A stretch of 26,918 nt of DNA from Clostridia bacterium (GCA_900759015.1 CAAEUE010000004.1:1-26918), one strand, 5' to 3'; numbered from the stretch's first letter, positions 1 to 8,743 are shown. The notes: generated by a model not told the origin, from the sequence alone. Numbers and translations are program-made.

Positions 1-3
1 GGT

Positions 4-92
4 TTGATATCTTTTCTGTAAGTCTTTAAAACAACACCAGCATAGCTGGCGGTTTTTTGTCTCGCTTTGTGGCTCGACACGCTAAAGCGAAT
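4..92 (+). repeat. 89-bp repeat, left copy (inverted relative to the right end)
   Basis: These 89 bases are identical to the reverse complement of 26830-26918. The unit holds two hairpins: CCAGC-ATA-GCTGG (about 36-48) followed by a T6 run, which looks like an intrinsic terminator reading into the window, and TCGCTTT...AAAGCGA (62-90) with an inner GTG/CAC stem. It lies just outside the terminator of the activase gene. It is probably a dispersed intergenic element at which the assembly broke. A mobile-element end is less likely because the segment between the copies is housekeeping DNA. Confidence 0.85.
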
Positions 93-96
93 AAAT

Positions 97-126
97 AAAA
101 GTTGGAATATTTTTATTCCAACTTTT
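97..126 (-). terminator. Intrinsic terminator of the activase gene
   Basis: A perfect 13-bp stem (97-109 with 114-126) and a TTTT loop lie 8 bases beyond the activase stop codon. A-rich and T-rich flanks make it bidirectional in principle, but only the minus-strand gene reads into it. Confidence 0.85.
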
Positions 127-133
127 TATATTT

Positions 134-3100
134 TTATTTATTTGAATAATTTACATTTGAAGTTTCGATATTTTCTTTTTCTATTCCTTTTTTATGTAAT
201 TTTTCTCTTTTTAAATTATCTTTAGCTACAGTCATTAGTAATTTAATTCTATTTGTTTGATTAGATTCACTTGCACCTGGATCATAATCTACAGGAGAAA
301 TATTTGCATTAGGATATTTTTCTCTAATTGTTTTAATAACACCTTTACCAACAACATGGTTAGGTAAACAAGCAAAAGGTTGAACACAAATAATATTTGG
401 AATTCCATGTTCAATATATTCAATCATCTCTGCAGTTAGGAACCAACCTTCACCGGTTTGATTACCAATAGATAAAATATCTTTTACAGTACTTTCTAAA
501 TGCCAAATATTGCAAGGTGGTAAATAATCTTTTTTAGATTTGGCTAATGCTTCCTTTGAATCTTTTTCTAATATATCTATTAAACTAATTGCAGCTTTTG
601 ATATTTTTGCAACTACAGGATTTGTTCTTAATAAACTATTAAATGTAACTTTATGTGTTGCCATAAATTTAATAAATCCCATAAAATCCGGAAGAACAAC
701 TTCTGCGCCCTCTTTTTCTAATAAATCAGCAACGAAATTATTTCCAAAAGGATGATATTTTATTAAAACTTCTCCAACAATTCCAACTTTTGGTTTTTCA
801 ATAGATGTATCTAATTCAATTTTTTCGAAGTCATCAACTATATCATAAATACTTTGTTTAAATTCTTTACTTTTTCCATTTTTTAGTATTTCTTTACATT
901 TTTCCATCCATTTATCAAATAAAGCTTGAGTCTCTCCTTTATTTTTTTCATATGCTCTATTTTTTGTTAACATTTTTTGTAAAAGATCACCATATAATAC
1001 TCCTCTTAATAATTTTTCTAATAAAGGAATAGTTAATTTAAATCCTGGTACTTTTTCCATACCAACTACATTAAATGATATAACTGGAATATTTGGATAT
1101 CCAGCATCTTTTAGAGCTTTTCTGATAAATCCGATATAATTTGTTGCTCTACAGCCACCACCAGTTTGTGACATGATTAAAGCAGTTTTGTTTGGATCAT
1201 ATTTACCAGATTCAAGAGCTTCTATCATTTGACCAGTAACTAGTATAGATGGATAGCATGCATCATTATTAACATATTTTAAACCAGTTTCAACAGTTTT
1301 TTGAGTGCATTCTCTTAATAGAACCAGATTATATCCTGCAGTTCTCATTGCTGTTTCTAATAATTCAAAATGTATTGGTGCCATTTGAGGGCAAAGAATA
1401 GTATAATCTTTTTTCATTTCTTTAGTAAATATTTTTTTGTTTATTCCATAATTTCCATCATTTGCTTCATCATTTTTTGCAGCTAATCTTTTATTCATAC
1501 TAGCTAATAATGAACGAATACGAATTCTAACAGCACCTAAGTTATTTACTTCATCTATTTTTATTAATGTATACATTTTTCCATAGCTAGATAATATTTC
1601 TTCAACTTGGTCTGTAGTTACTGCATCAACTCCACAACCAAAAGAATTTAATTGAATTAATTCTAAGTTGTCATGGTGTCCTACAAATTCAGCAGCAGCA
1701 TATAGTCTAGCATGAAATACCCATTGATCAACAACTCTTAAAGGACGTTTGGCTTCTACTTGGTTTGCAACACTATCTTCTGTTAAAACGCATAATCCAA
1801 GACTTGTAATTAATGTATCAATACCATGATTTATTTCTGGATCAGAATGATAAGGCCTTCCTGCAAGAACAATACCCTTTAAATTATGTTTGTCAATGTA
1901 ATCAATTGCTTCTTTACCTTTTTCGTAAATATCATTTTTAAAATGTTGATATTCTTCTTCTGCTTTTTGTGCAGCTTCCATTAATTCTTTTTTATTAAAA
2001 TTGTATTCTTTAAATTCGTCTAATTCTAAAATTCTCTTTGTTAAATTCTTAGCGTCAAAAGGTAAGAATGGATTTAAGAATTTTATATCAGGATTTTTAA
2101 GTTCTTCTACATTATTTTTTAATACTTCAGAATATGAAATAACAATTGGACAGTTGTAATGATTATCAGCTTTTTCATATTCTTTTCTAGAATAAGGCAT
2201 ACATGGATAGAAAATTGTTTTTATACCATTTTGTATTAAACTTATTATATGTCCATGTGATAGTTTTGCAGGATAGCAAACTGATTCAGATGGCATAGAT
2301 TCCATACCTTTTTCATAAGTCTTTCTGTTACTTTTTTCAGAAATAATTACTCTAAATCCTAAAGAAGTAAAGAAAGTGAACCAGAAAGGATAATCTTCAT
2401 ACATGTTTAAAACTCTAGGAATACCTATTGTACCTCTAGGAGCATCTTTCTCATCTAAAGGTTTGTAATTAAATAATCTTTCTTGTTTATATTTAATTAG
2501 GTTAGGTAATTCACTATTTCCTGTAACTATGCCTGCACCTTTTTCACAACGATTTCCAGAAATATGTTTATGTCCATTGTTAAATGTGTTTATTGTTAAT
2601 AAGCAGTGATTTTCACATCTATTACAACGTGCATGTGAAACTTTAATTTCTAATTTATCTAAATCATCATTTTTAGTAATTGTAGAGTAGTATTCCATAT
2701 CAAAGTTTGATTCATATTGTTGTCTAGCAAGGATTGCAACACCATATGCACCCATTAAACCAGATATGTCTGGTCTTACTACGTCTTTACCAACTATTTT
2801 TTCAAATGCTCTTAAAACAGCGTCATTATAAAAAGTTCCACCTTGTACTACTATGTGATCACCTAAAGTACTTACATCCCTAACTTTCATAACTTTTTGA
2901 ATAGCATTTTTTATAACTGAATAAGAAAGTCCGGCAGAGATATCTCCAACACTATATCCTTCTTTTTGAGCCTGTTTAATTTTAGAGTTCATAAATACAG
3001 TACATCTAGAACCTAAATCAACAGGCCTTTTAGAAACTATTGCTTCTTGCACAAATTTTTCTATAGATAAGTTAAGACTTTTTGCAAAAGTTTCAATAAA

Positions 3101-4453
3101 AGAGCCACAGCCTGAAGAACAAGCTTCATTAAGCATTATATTATCAATAGCTCCATTTTTAAGTCTTATATATTTCATATCTTGTCCACCAATATCTACT
3201 ATACTAGTTACATTTGGTTGGAATTTTTTAGCAGCTGTATAATGTGCTATTGTTTCGATTTCATTTAAATCTACATTTAAAGCTGTTTGAATTAGCTTTT
3301 CACCATATCCTGTAACACCGCTAAATCTTATTTTTGCTTTTTTAGGTAATACAGAATAAAGTTCTTTTAACATTTTCATAACGCTTTTTAAAGGATTACC
3401 TTCGTTATTTGCATATAATGAATATAATAGATTATCTTCATTATCAGTTAATACTAATTTAGTTGTAGTGGAACCTGCATCTATTCCTATAAAGCAATCT
3501 CCTTCAAAAGAATCCAAATCTTTCCTAGGAACTTTAGTAGTCTCATGTCTTTCTTTAAATTTAGTATATTCATCCATAGAATCAAAAAGTGGGTCTATTG
3601 GATGTGTTGTATTGTCTTGAGAATTTCTTAAATTATGTATTTTTTGTTTTAATTCTTCAATAGAAATTGGAGTATTGTCAATTGCATCTAAACAAGCTCC
3701 TTTAGCTACTAAAAGATGTGCTTCATCTGGAACAACAATTTCCTCAGGTTTCAAATGAAGAGTTTCTATAAATCTTTTTCTTAATTCTGGAAGATAATTT
3801 AAAGGTCCTCCTAAAAATGCAACAGTACCTCTAATAGGTCTTCCACAAGCAAGTCCGCTAATAGTTTGATTTACTACTGCTTGAAAAATTGAAGCTGCAA
3901 TATCTGATTTTTCGGCTCCTTCATTTATTAAAGGTTGTACGTCAGTTTTTGCAAAAACACCACAACGTGATGCAATAGGATAAATAGTTGTATAATCTTT
4001 TGCAAGCTCATTAAGTCCTGCAGTATCTGTATCTAGTAAAGATGCCATTTGATCTAAGAATGCACCAGTACCACCAGCACAAGTTCCATTCATTCTTTGT
4101 TCAATTGATTGATCAAAATATATTATTTTTGCATCTTCTCCACCTAATTCTATAACTACATCTGTTTGTGGAATGAATTTTTCTACAGCTCTTTTACAAG
4201 CTACCACTTCTTGAATAAAAGGTAGCCCTAAGAATGTAGCAGCAGACATTGCTCCAGATCCTGTAAGAGCGATTGTGAATTTGCTGTTTGGAAATTTTTC
4301 AGGTAATGATTCCAAAACTTTACAAACAGTATTTTTAGTATCTGAAAAATGTCTTGTGTAATCAGAATATATTTCTTTTTTATTAGAATCTATAACTACA
4401 ATTTTTACTGTTGTTGACCCAACGTCTAGACCAACATGAAGTATATTTTCCAT
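134..4453 (-). CDS. Large BadF/HgdC-type 2-hydroxyacyl-CoA dehydratase activase, two ATPase domains plus dehydratase-like C-terminus
   Basis: This 1439-aa protein has two ASKHA ATPase domains. Their phosphate loops are DVGSTTVK (residues 10-17) and DAGSTTTK (about 322-329). Each half carries the cysteine pair that in HgdC-type activators holds a [4Fe-4S] cluster between subunits: C125/C164 in the first, C445/C484 in the second. The tandem may therefore act as an internal dimer. A cysteine cluster follows (C610, C613, C617, then NRCEKG). From about residue 1017 it resembles dehydratase subunits, with cysteines in CPQMAP, NDACYPS and GGGCRATNY. Family role: ATP-driven low-potential electron transfer to a 2-hydroxyacyl-CoA dehydratase or similar enzyme. 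No separate dehydratase subunit gene is adjacent, so the substrate is unknown. The start is supported by AGGAG 7 bases upstream. Family is sure, reaction is not. Confidence 0.85.
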   Translation of the reverse strand: MENILHVGLDVGSTTVKIVVIDSNKKEIYSDYTRHFSDTKNTVCKVLESLPEKFPNSKFTIALTGSGAMSAATFLGLPFIQEVVACKRAVEKFIPQTDVVIELGGEDAKIIYFDQSIEQRMNGTCAGGTGAFLDQMASLLDTDTAGLNELAKDYTTIYPIASRCGVFAKTDVQPLINEGAEKSDIAASIFQAVVNQTISGLACGRPIRGTVAFLGGPLNYLPELRKRFIETLHLKPEEIVVPDEAHLLVAKGACLDAIDNTPISIEELKQKIHNLRNSQDNTTHPIDPLFDSMDEYTKFKERHETTKVPRKDLDSFEGDCFIGIDAGSTTTKLVLTDNEDNLLYSLYANNEGNPLKSVMKMLKELYSVLPKKAKIRFSGVTGYGEKLIQTALNVDLNEIETIAHYTAAKKFQPNVTSIVDIGGQDMKYIRLKNGAIDNIMLNEACSSGCGSFIETFAKSLNLSIEKFVQEAIVSKRPVDLGSRCTVFMNSKIKQAQKEGYSVGDISAGLSYSVIKNAIQKVMKVRDVSTLGDHIVVQGGTFYNDAVLRAFEKIVGKDVVRPDISGLMGAYGVAILARQQYESNFDMEYYSTITKNDDLDKLEIKVSHARCNRCENHCLLTINTFNNGHKHISGNRCEKGAGIVTGNSELPNLIKYKQERLFNYKPLDEKDAPRGTIGIPRVLNMYEDYPFWFTFFTSLGFRVIISEKSNRKTYEKGMESMPSESVCYPAKLSHGHIISLIQNGIKTIFYPCMPYSRKEYEKADNHYNCPIVISYSEVLKNNVEELKNPDIKFLNPFLPFDAKNLTKRILELDEFKEYNFNKKELMEAAQKAEEEYQHFKNDIYEKGKEAIDYIDKHNLKGIVLAGRPYHSDPEINHGIDTLITSLGLCVLTEDSVANQVEAKRPLRVVDQWVFHARLYAAAEFVGHHDNLELIQLNSFGCGVDAVTTDQVEEILSSYGKMYTLIKIDEVNNLGAVRIRIRSLLASMNKRLAAKNDEANDGNYGINKKIFTKEMKKDYTILCPQMAPIHFELLETAMRTAGYNLVLLRECTQKTVETGLKYVNNDACYPSILVTGQMIEALESGKYDPNKTALIMSQTGGGCRATNYIGFIRKALKDAGYPNIPVISFNVVGMEKVPGFKLTIPLLEKLLRGVLYGDLLQKMLTKNRAYEKNKGETQALFDKWMEKCKEILKNGKSKEFKQSIYDIVDDFEKIELDTSIEKPKVGIVGEVLIKYHPFGNNFVADLLEKEGAEVVLPDFMGFIKFMATHKVTFNSLLRTNPVVAKISKAAISLIDILEKDSKEALAKSKKDYLPPCNIWHLESTVKDILSIGNQTGEGWFLTAEMIEYIEHGIPNIICVQPFACLPNHVVGKGVIKTIREKYPNANISPVDYDPGASESNQTNRIKLLMTVAKDNLKREKLHKKGIEKENIETSNVNYSNK

Positions 4454-4502
4454 ATGTTTCTCCTTTCATAACTTTTGTAAAAAAGCATAATTTTACAAGC
4501 TA

Positions 4503-4531
4503 ATTTTATACGGAAAATGGGGTTTTGTCAA
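4503..4531 (-). promoter_or_regulatory. Sigma-A promoter of the activase gene
   Basis: On the minus strand a perfect TTGACA (4526-4531) is followed after 17 bases by TAAAAT (4503-4508), about 50 bases upstream of the activase start. Confidence 0.7.
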
Positions 4532-4584
4532 ATTGAAAAAAATGGAAATAATCCTTCTTTTTATGTAGTATTCATTAATATAAG

Positions 4585-4620
4585 AAATAGAACTAATTTA
4601 AAAAAAGAGGAGTTCTATTT
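4585..4620 (+). other. Leader hairpin upstream of the GerM-domain gene
   Basis: AAATAGAACT (4585-4594) pairs perfectly with AGTTCTATTT (4611-4620) across a 16-base A-rich loop. It lies 47 bases upstream of the GerM-domain gene start. It may be a weak terminator or a 5' leader structure. No convincing sigma-A promoter for this gene was seen. Confidence 0.45.
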
Positions 4621-4666
4621 TATACTTGTCTTTCATAATAATTAATCAAGAAAAAGGAGGGATAAA

Positions 4667-5236
4667 ATGAAAAAGAAAGAAGGTATTTTCATTGTATTAT
4701 TTTTAATATTAATTGTAGTAATTTTAGGGGTGGTAATATATTTTTCTAACAAAAATAAAATTGAAAAAAACGAAATAATAGAAGAATATACTCCAGAAGA
4801 AGAAATAAGTGATGAACAATTAAGGAATACAATTATTTCATTATATTTTATTAATAAAGATAACGGAGAAATAAATCCAGAAGCTAGAACAATAAATGCT
4901 AATGACCTGATAGATAATCCATATAAATATTTATTAGAACAGTTAATAGGAGGACCAAAAAATGATAGATTAGAAAAAGCTATACCAGAAAATACAGTGT
5001 TAAATAATGTCGAACTAAAAGAAGATATTTTATATATAGATTTTTCGCATGAATTTATAAATAATGCGAAGGAAGGAAAAGAAAATGAAAGCAAAATTTT
5101 AGAAACTATAGTGAAAACAGTTACAGAATTAAACGAAGTAAATTCTGTAAAAATATTAATAGATGGGGAAGAAAATAAATGTTTTAAAGATGAGCAAATA
5201 AATTTTGAAAAAACTTTTTCAAGGTCAGATTATTGA
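4667..5236 (+). CDS. GerM-domain membrane-anchored protein (sporulation/germination related)
   Basis: This 189-aa protein has one N-terminal membrane segment (about residues 6-27), an acidic linker, and a GerMN-type domain from about residue 57. The domain shows SLYFINKDNG, a LLEQLIGGP helix with P-x-N-T following, the strand DILYIDFSHEF, and a final helix plus ILIDGEE strand. No lipobox cysteine is present after the membrane segment, so it is probably a signal-anchored protein facing outward, unlike the lipoprotein GerM of Bacillus. GerM is needed for spore septum/engulfment steps and germination. The start follows AAGGAGGG. The stop overlaps by 7 bases the end of a small minus-strand ORF. 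Confidence 0.75.
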   Translation: MKKKEGIFIVLFLILIVVILGVVIYFSNKNKIEKNEIIEEYTPEEEISDEQLRNTIISLYFINKDNGEINPEARTINANDLIDNPYKYLLEQLIGGPKNDRLEKAIPENTVLNNVELKEDILYIDFSHEFINNAKEGKENESKILETIVKTVTELNEVNSVKILIDGEENKCFKDEQINFEKTFSRSDY

Positions 5237-5367
5237 TTTTTTAGAAATTGAACGAAATTTTTTGTTTTTAATAAAATAGTGAATTTATTTAAAAAATTTT
5301 CAACTTGATAAAGTGAACAAATTATATTATTTTTTTTATTTACAATATTATTTTTTTGAATATCCAT
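5230..5367 (-). CDS. Small ORF, 45 aa, unknown function
   Basis: An uninterrupted minus-strand ORF of 45 codons starts with ATG at 5367. A strong TTGGAGG ribosome binding site sits 6 bases upstream (+ strand positions about 5374-5380). The product begins MDIQKNN, is rich in Asn, Lys, Ile and Phe, has one cysteine (C17), and its second half (SLYQVENFLNKF onward) could form an amphipathic helix. It has no membrane segment. A possible divergent promoter on the minus strand is TTTACA-N18-CATATT (5409-5438). It was not recognised as any family. The good ribosome binding site and correct spacing argue that it is translated, but its small size keeps confidence moderate. Confidence 0.45.
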   Translation of the reverse strand: MDIQKNNIVNKKNNIICSLYQVENFLNKFTILLKTKNFVQFLKNQ

Positions 5368-5382
5368 ACAAAACCTCCAAGT

Positions 5383-5411
5383 TTGAAAAATTTATATATA
5401 TATTATATAAT
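5383..5411 (+). promoter_or_regulatory. Sigma-A promoter of trmN6-rsmI
   Basis: TTGAAA (5383-5388), a 17-base spacer and a perfect TATAAT (5406-5411) lie about 95 bases upstream of the trmN6 start. The region is extremely AT-rich, so alternative -10 boxes exist. Confidence 0.6.
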
Positions 5412-5506
5412 ATGAAAGGAAATTTATTATTGTGTAAAAAAACGTGATTAAATTTCATTGGGCTGTATTATTTGTGAAGCCACTATTTATAAATTGGGGA
5501 ATAATT

Positions 5507-6244
5507 ATGGAGTTAAAAGAAAATGAAAGAATAGATGACTTAGAATATAAAGGATTAAAAATAATACAAAACGAAAAATATTTTTGTTTTGGAATAGATA
5601 GTATTCTATTAAGTGATTTTGCAAAAGAAATAAAAAAGAATGCCACAATTTTAGATATTGGGACAGGAACAGGAATAATTAGTATTTTATTATCTAAAAA
5701 AACAGAATGTAAAAAAATATATGCATTAGAGGTACAAGAAGAAATTTCTGAAATGGCGATGCGTAGTGTGAAATTAAATAAATTGGAAAATAAAATACAA
5801 ATAATAAATGATAATATTAAAAATATAGGAAGATATTTACAAAATAATTCTATAGATGCAATTGTTACAAATCCGCCATATAAAAGAGAAAACTGTGGAG
5901 TAAAAAATGAAAATATAAATAAGTTAATATCAAGACATGAAATTACCGCTAATTTAGAAGACTTTATTTCAAATGGAAGTAAAATATTAAAAGATAAAGG
6001 AAATTTTTATATGGTAAATAGACCAGAGAGATTAGCTGAAATAATAACTTTGTTTAAGAAATATAAAATTGAACCAAAAAAATTAAGAATGGTTTATTCT
6101 AAAATTAATAGTAAACCAAATTTAATTTTAATAAAAGGTGTAAAAAATGCAAAACCGTTTTTGGAAATAGAAAAACCATTAATTATTTATAATAATGATA
6201 ATACATATACAGATGAAATATTAGAAATATATAATAAAAAATAG
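5507..6244 (+). CDS. trmN6: tRNA1(Val) adenine-37 N6-methyltransferase family (TrmN6/YabB)
   Basis: This is a SAM-dependent class I methyltransferase. Motif I is DIGTGTG (about residues 50-56), and the N6-adenine catalytic motif is NPPY (122-125). The early GIDSILLSDFA segment is typical of the YabB/YfiC family. The ATG at 5507 is preferred over an in-frame start at 5444 because a GGGGA ribosome binding site precedes it and family similarity starts here (MELKENERIDDL). The resulting 245 aa fits the family. It overlaps the ribosome binding site of rsmI, giving the order yabB-rsmI-abrB known from Bacillus, but without the GIY-YIG gene yazA found between them there. Expected role: N6-methylation of A37 in a tRNA. 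Confidence 0.82.
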   Translation: MELKENERIDDLEYKGLKIIQNEKYFCFGIDSILLSDFAKEIKKNATILDIGTGTGIISILLSKKTECKKIYALEVQEEISEMAMRSVKLNKLENKIQIINDNIKNIGRYLQNNSIDAIVTNPPYKRENCGVKNENINKLISRHEITANLEDFISNGSKILKDKGNFYMVNRPERLAEIITLFKKYKIEPKKLRMVYSKINSKPNLILIKGVKNAKPFLEIEKPLIIYNNDNTYTDEILEIYNKK

Positions 6245-6252
6245 GAGGAAAA

Positions 6253-7083
6253 ATGAAAGGAAAACTTTTTATAGTAGCAACGCCAATTGGAAATTTAGAA
6301 GATATAACGTTAAGAGCAATAAATATTTTGAAATCTGTAGATATTATTATAGCAGAAGATACTAGACATTCATTAAAATTACTTAATCATTTGGAAATTT
6401 CTAAACCGTTAATTAGTTACCATAGACATAATGAAGAAGAGAAAACAGACATTATTTTGGACAAAATAGATGAGGGAAGTGATATTGCATTAATTTCTGA
6501 TGCGGGAACCCCTGTTATATCAGATCCTGGGGAAATAATTGTAAAAAAAGCATTAAAAAGAAATATAGAAGTTATTCCAATTCCAGGGGCTTGTGCAATA
6601 ATAACTGCTTTGATGGCTGCAGGAGTGAATACAAGAAAGTTTAGTTTTTATGGTTTTTTGTCAATTAATAAAAAATTAAGAATAAAGGAATTAGATCAAA
6701 TAAAAAATAATAAAAGTACAATTATTTTATACGAGGCTCCACATAAAATAATAAATACTTTAAAAGATTTAGAAGAATATGTTGGAGAAAGGCAAATTGT
6801 TTTAGCAAGAGAATTAACTAAAATACATGAAGAATTTATAAGAGGAAATATTAAAGAGGTACAAGCAAAATTAGGTTCACCTAAAGGAGAATATGTAATC
6901 ATAATTAATGAAGATGATTCAAAGAATGAAAATGAAGAGAGTGTAATAAATAAATTAACTGTTGAAGAACATTATAAGTATTATGAAAAAATGGGACTTA
7001 ATAAAAAAGAAATAATAAAGAAAATTGCAAAAGATAGAGGAGTACCAAAAAACGAAATATATCAACAATTTATAGAAAAATAA
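6253..7083 (+). CDS. rsmI: 16S rRNA C1402 2'-O-ribose methyltransferase RsmI
   Basis: This 276-aa protein has tetrapyrrole-methylase-fold hallmarks: VATPIGNLEDITLRA near the N-terminus, AEDTRHS, LISDAGTPVISDPG (about residues 80-94) and IPGACAIITAL (about 112-122). RsmI uses SAM to methylate the ribose of C1402 in the 16S rRNA decoding centre. The C-terminal 60 residues form the Lys-rich helical domain typical of the family. AGGAGG overlaps the trmN6 stop codon 8 bases away, so the two are co-translated. A strong terminator follows directly. Confidence 0.93.
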   Translation: MKGKLFIVATPIGNLEDITLRAINILKSVDIIIAEDTRHSLKLLNHLEISKPLISYHRHNEEEKTDIILDKIDEGSDIALISDAGTPVISDPGEIIVKKALKRNIEVIPIPGACAIITALMAAGVNTRKFSFYGFLSINKKLRIKELDQIKNNKSTIILYEAPHKIINTLKDLEEYVGERQIVLARELTKIHEEFIRGNIKEVQAKLGSPKGEYVIIINEDDSKNENEESVINKLTVEEHYKYYEKMGLNKKEIIKKIAKDRGVPKNEIYQQFIEK

Positions 7084-7112
7084 AAGATTGTAACTTATAG
7101 TTACAATCTTTT
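7082..7112. terminator. Bidirectional terminator between rsmI and abrB
   Basis: A 14-bp perfect stem, AAAAGATTGTAACT (7082-7095) with AGTTACAATCTTTT (7099-7112), has a 3-base loop and T-runs on both strands. It separates the convergent rsmI and abrB units. Confidence 0.9.
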
Positions 7113-7129
7113 TCTATATACTAATAAAA

Positions 7130-7381
7130 TTATTTTTCTTCAGTTTTAGATAAATTCTCTATACATTTTGGGCAAACTAATTTATCTTTGTAAGTTATTA
7201 ATTTTTTTGTACTTCCGCAAAAAATACAATTAGGTTCGTATTTTTTTAGAACTATGGAAGATCCATCAACATATATTTCAATAGGATCTTTTTCTTTTAT
7301 GTCAAATTTATTTCTTAACTCTATAGGAATAACAACTCTTCCTAATTCATCCACTCTTCTTACAATTCCTGTTGATTTCAT
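7130..7381 (-). CDS. abrB: AbrB/SpoVT-family transition-state regulator with cysteine tail
   Basis: The 83-aa product has the AbrB swapped-hairpin DNA-binding domain, nearly identical in layout to Bacillus AbrB (STGIVRRVDELGRVVIPIEL, residues 3-22). Instead of the Bacillus C-terminus it has C52-x2-C55 and C70-x2-C73, a possible zinc ribbon that I recall from clostridial AbrB proteins. AbrB-type proteins repress post-exponential and sporulation genes in growing cells, so its place between two sporulation clusters fits. A GGGAGG ribosome binding site lies 7 bases upstream of the ATG. Confidence 0.88.
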   Translation of the reverse strand: MKSTGIVRRVDELGRVVIPIELRNKFDIKEKDPIEIYVDGSSIVLKKYEPNCIFCGSTKKLITYKDKLVCPKCIENLSKTEEK

Positions 7382-7424
7382 TTACAATCCTCCCTAATCA
7401 AATTAAACGACAAATTATACTACA

Positions 7425-7453
7425 ATAATATCATATAAAATCTTTTTGGTCAA
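7425..7453 (-). promoter_or_regulatory. Sigma-A promoter of abrB
   Basis: On the minus strand TTGACC (7448-7453) and TATTAT (7425-7430) are separated by 17 bases, about 45 bases upstream of the start. The AT-rich surroundings would also suit AbrB self-binding, but no defined operator could be identified. Confidence 0.6.
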
Positions 7454-7544
7454 TAATTTAAGGAGAATTATACTTTCCTATTTTTGGGAATTATTTGTAT
7501 AAAATGAATGCTTGCTTAATAAAATGAAATATGGAGGAAATATA

Positions 7545-8130
7545 ATGTTAAATAAATTATGGCCAGTATTTATTATTATATCTTTTATATATGGATTACT
7601 TAATTTTAATATGGATCAATTAAATAATTCTATTTTTGAGTCATGTAAACAAACTATAGAAATGATATTAAATTTTATGGGTGTTATGTGCATGTGGAAT
7701 GGAATAATGGAAATTATCAAGGAAACTACACTAATTAATAAAATAACCAAATGTTTAACTCCTATTATGAAGTTCTTATTTCCAGATATTAGAAAAGAAA
7801 GCAAAGCATATGCAGAAATATCGATGAATATTGTTGCAAATTTGTTAGGATTGGGAAATGCAGCTACTCCATTAGGGTTAAAAGCAATTAAATCATTACA
7901 AGAAGAGAACAAAAATAAAAATGAATTATCTAATTCTATGATAATGTTTATAGTCTTAAATACTATGTCAATACAAATAATTCCAACTACTGTAATTGCA
8001 ATACGAAGCTCACTTCGGATCTACGAATCCATCTAATATAATATTACCTATATGGATAGCTACCATTGTAGCTGCTGTTTTTGGAATTGGGTCAGTTAAG
8101 ATTTTTTCTAAAAAAGGAGTTAATAAATGA
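7545..8130 (+). pseudogene. spmA: spmA, spore maturation protein A, with a +1 frameshift at 8016
   Basis: The first 157 codons, from ATG 7545 (GGAGG upstream), encode a normal SpmA: membrane segments, IVANLLGLGNAATPLGLKA and NTMSIQIIPTTVIAIRSSL. One extra base at about 8016 then shifts the frame, and the zero frame stops at 8034-8036. In the +1 frame from 8017 the protein continues as expected (GSTNPSNIILPIWIATIVAA...) to TGA 8128-8130, which overlaps the spmB ATG as ATGA. The repaired protein would be 194 aa, close to the Bacillus length. Nothing else is damaged, so this is a recent mutation, a sequence error or recoding. SpmA and SpmB act in spore core dehydration. Confidence 0.85.
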
Positions 8131-8648
8131 GTTTTATAAATTACATTTCGACAATAATAATTCCATTTGTTATTGTTTTTGCAATAGGATATGGGATAAT
8201 TGAAAAAAAGAATGTTTATGATATTTTTATTGTAGGAGCTAAAAAAGGAGTTAAAATAGTAATAAAATTATTTCCTACATTATTGGCTATATTTTTAGCA
8301 ATTAACTTATTAAGAAGTTCGGGAATAGTAGACTTTGTAATAAATTTAATGTCTCCAATATTAAAATTTTTAAATATTCCTGAAGAAATAATGCCGTTAG
8401 CAATATTAAGACCTATTTCCGGAAGTGCGTCAATGGGAATTGCGACCAATATTATGCAAGAGAATGGTGTGGATAGTAAAATAGGCTTAATTGCGTCAAC
8501 AATAATGGGAGCCACAGAAACAACTTTTTATACAATAGCATTATATACAAGTTCAATTGGAGTTAAAAAGATAAGATTTACATTGGTTTCATCATTAATA
8601 GCGAATACTGCAGGAGTAACTACAGCAATATTAATATTTAGTTTATAA
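8127..8648 (+). CDS. spmB: Spore maturation protein B
   Basis: The 173-aa membrane protein matches SpmB in length and sequence. It begins with a hydrophobic segment, then VGAKKGVKIVIKLFPTLLAI, a LRPISGSASMG motif and IMGATETTFYTIALY, characteristic of the nucleoside-recognition (Gate) fold family. It works with SpmA in lowering spore core water content and hence in heat resistance. Its ATG overlaps the +1-frame stop of spmA. No separate ribosome binding site other than AAGGAG at 8114-8119 is seen, so translation is probably coupled to full-length spmA reading. Confidence 0.9.
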   Translation: MSFINYISTIIIPFVIVFAIGYGIIEKKNVYDIFIVGAKKGVKIVIKLFPTLLAIFLAINLLRSSGIVDFVINLMSPILKFLNIPEEIMPLAILRPISGSASMGIATNIMQENGVDSKIGLIASTIMGATETTFYTIALYTSSIGVKKIRFTLVSSLIANTAGVTTAILIFSL

Positions 8649-8714
8649 AGTACTTATAGTTTTTTAAACAATATTAAGTTTAATTATATGTAGAAATTTG
8701 TCGAAGAGTTTTTG

Positions 8715-8743
8715 TTGACAAATAAATAAAAGGGGAGTAAGAT
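8715..8743 (+). promoter_or_regulatory. Sigma-A promoter of the 34-aa peptide gene
   Basis: A perfect TTGACA (8715-8720), exactly 17 bases, then TAAGAT (8738-8743) predicts a transcript start near 8750, about 20 bases before the small ORF. The -35 box lies in the right arm of a 7-bp inverted repeat (ATTTGTC at 8696-8702, GACAAAT at 8717-8723), which could be an operator or the end of the spm transcript. Confidence 0.5.

Noticed and set aside
4642..5094. Minus-strand 150-aa hydrophobic ORF over the GerM-domain gene
   Set aside because: It is a shadow of the plus-strand gene, with no ribosome binding site and composition dictated by the opposite strand.
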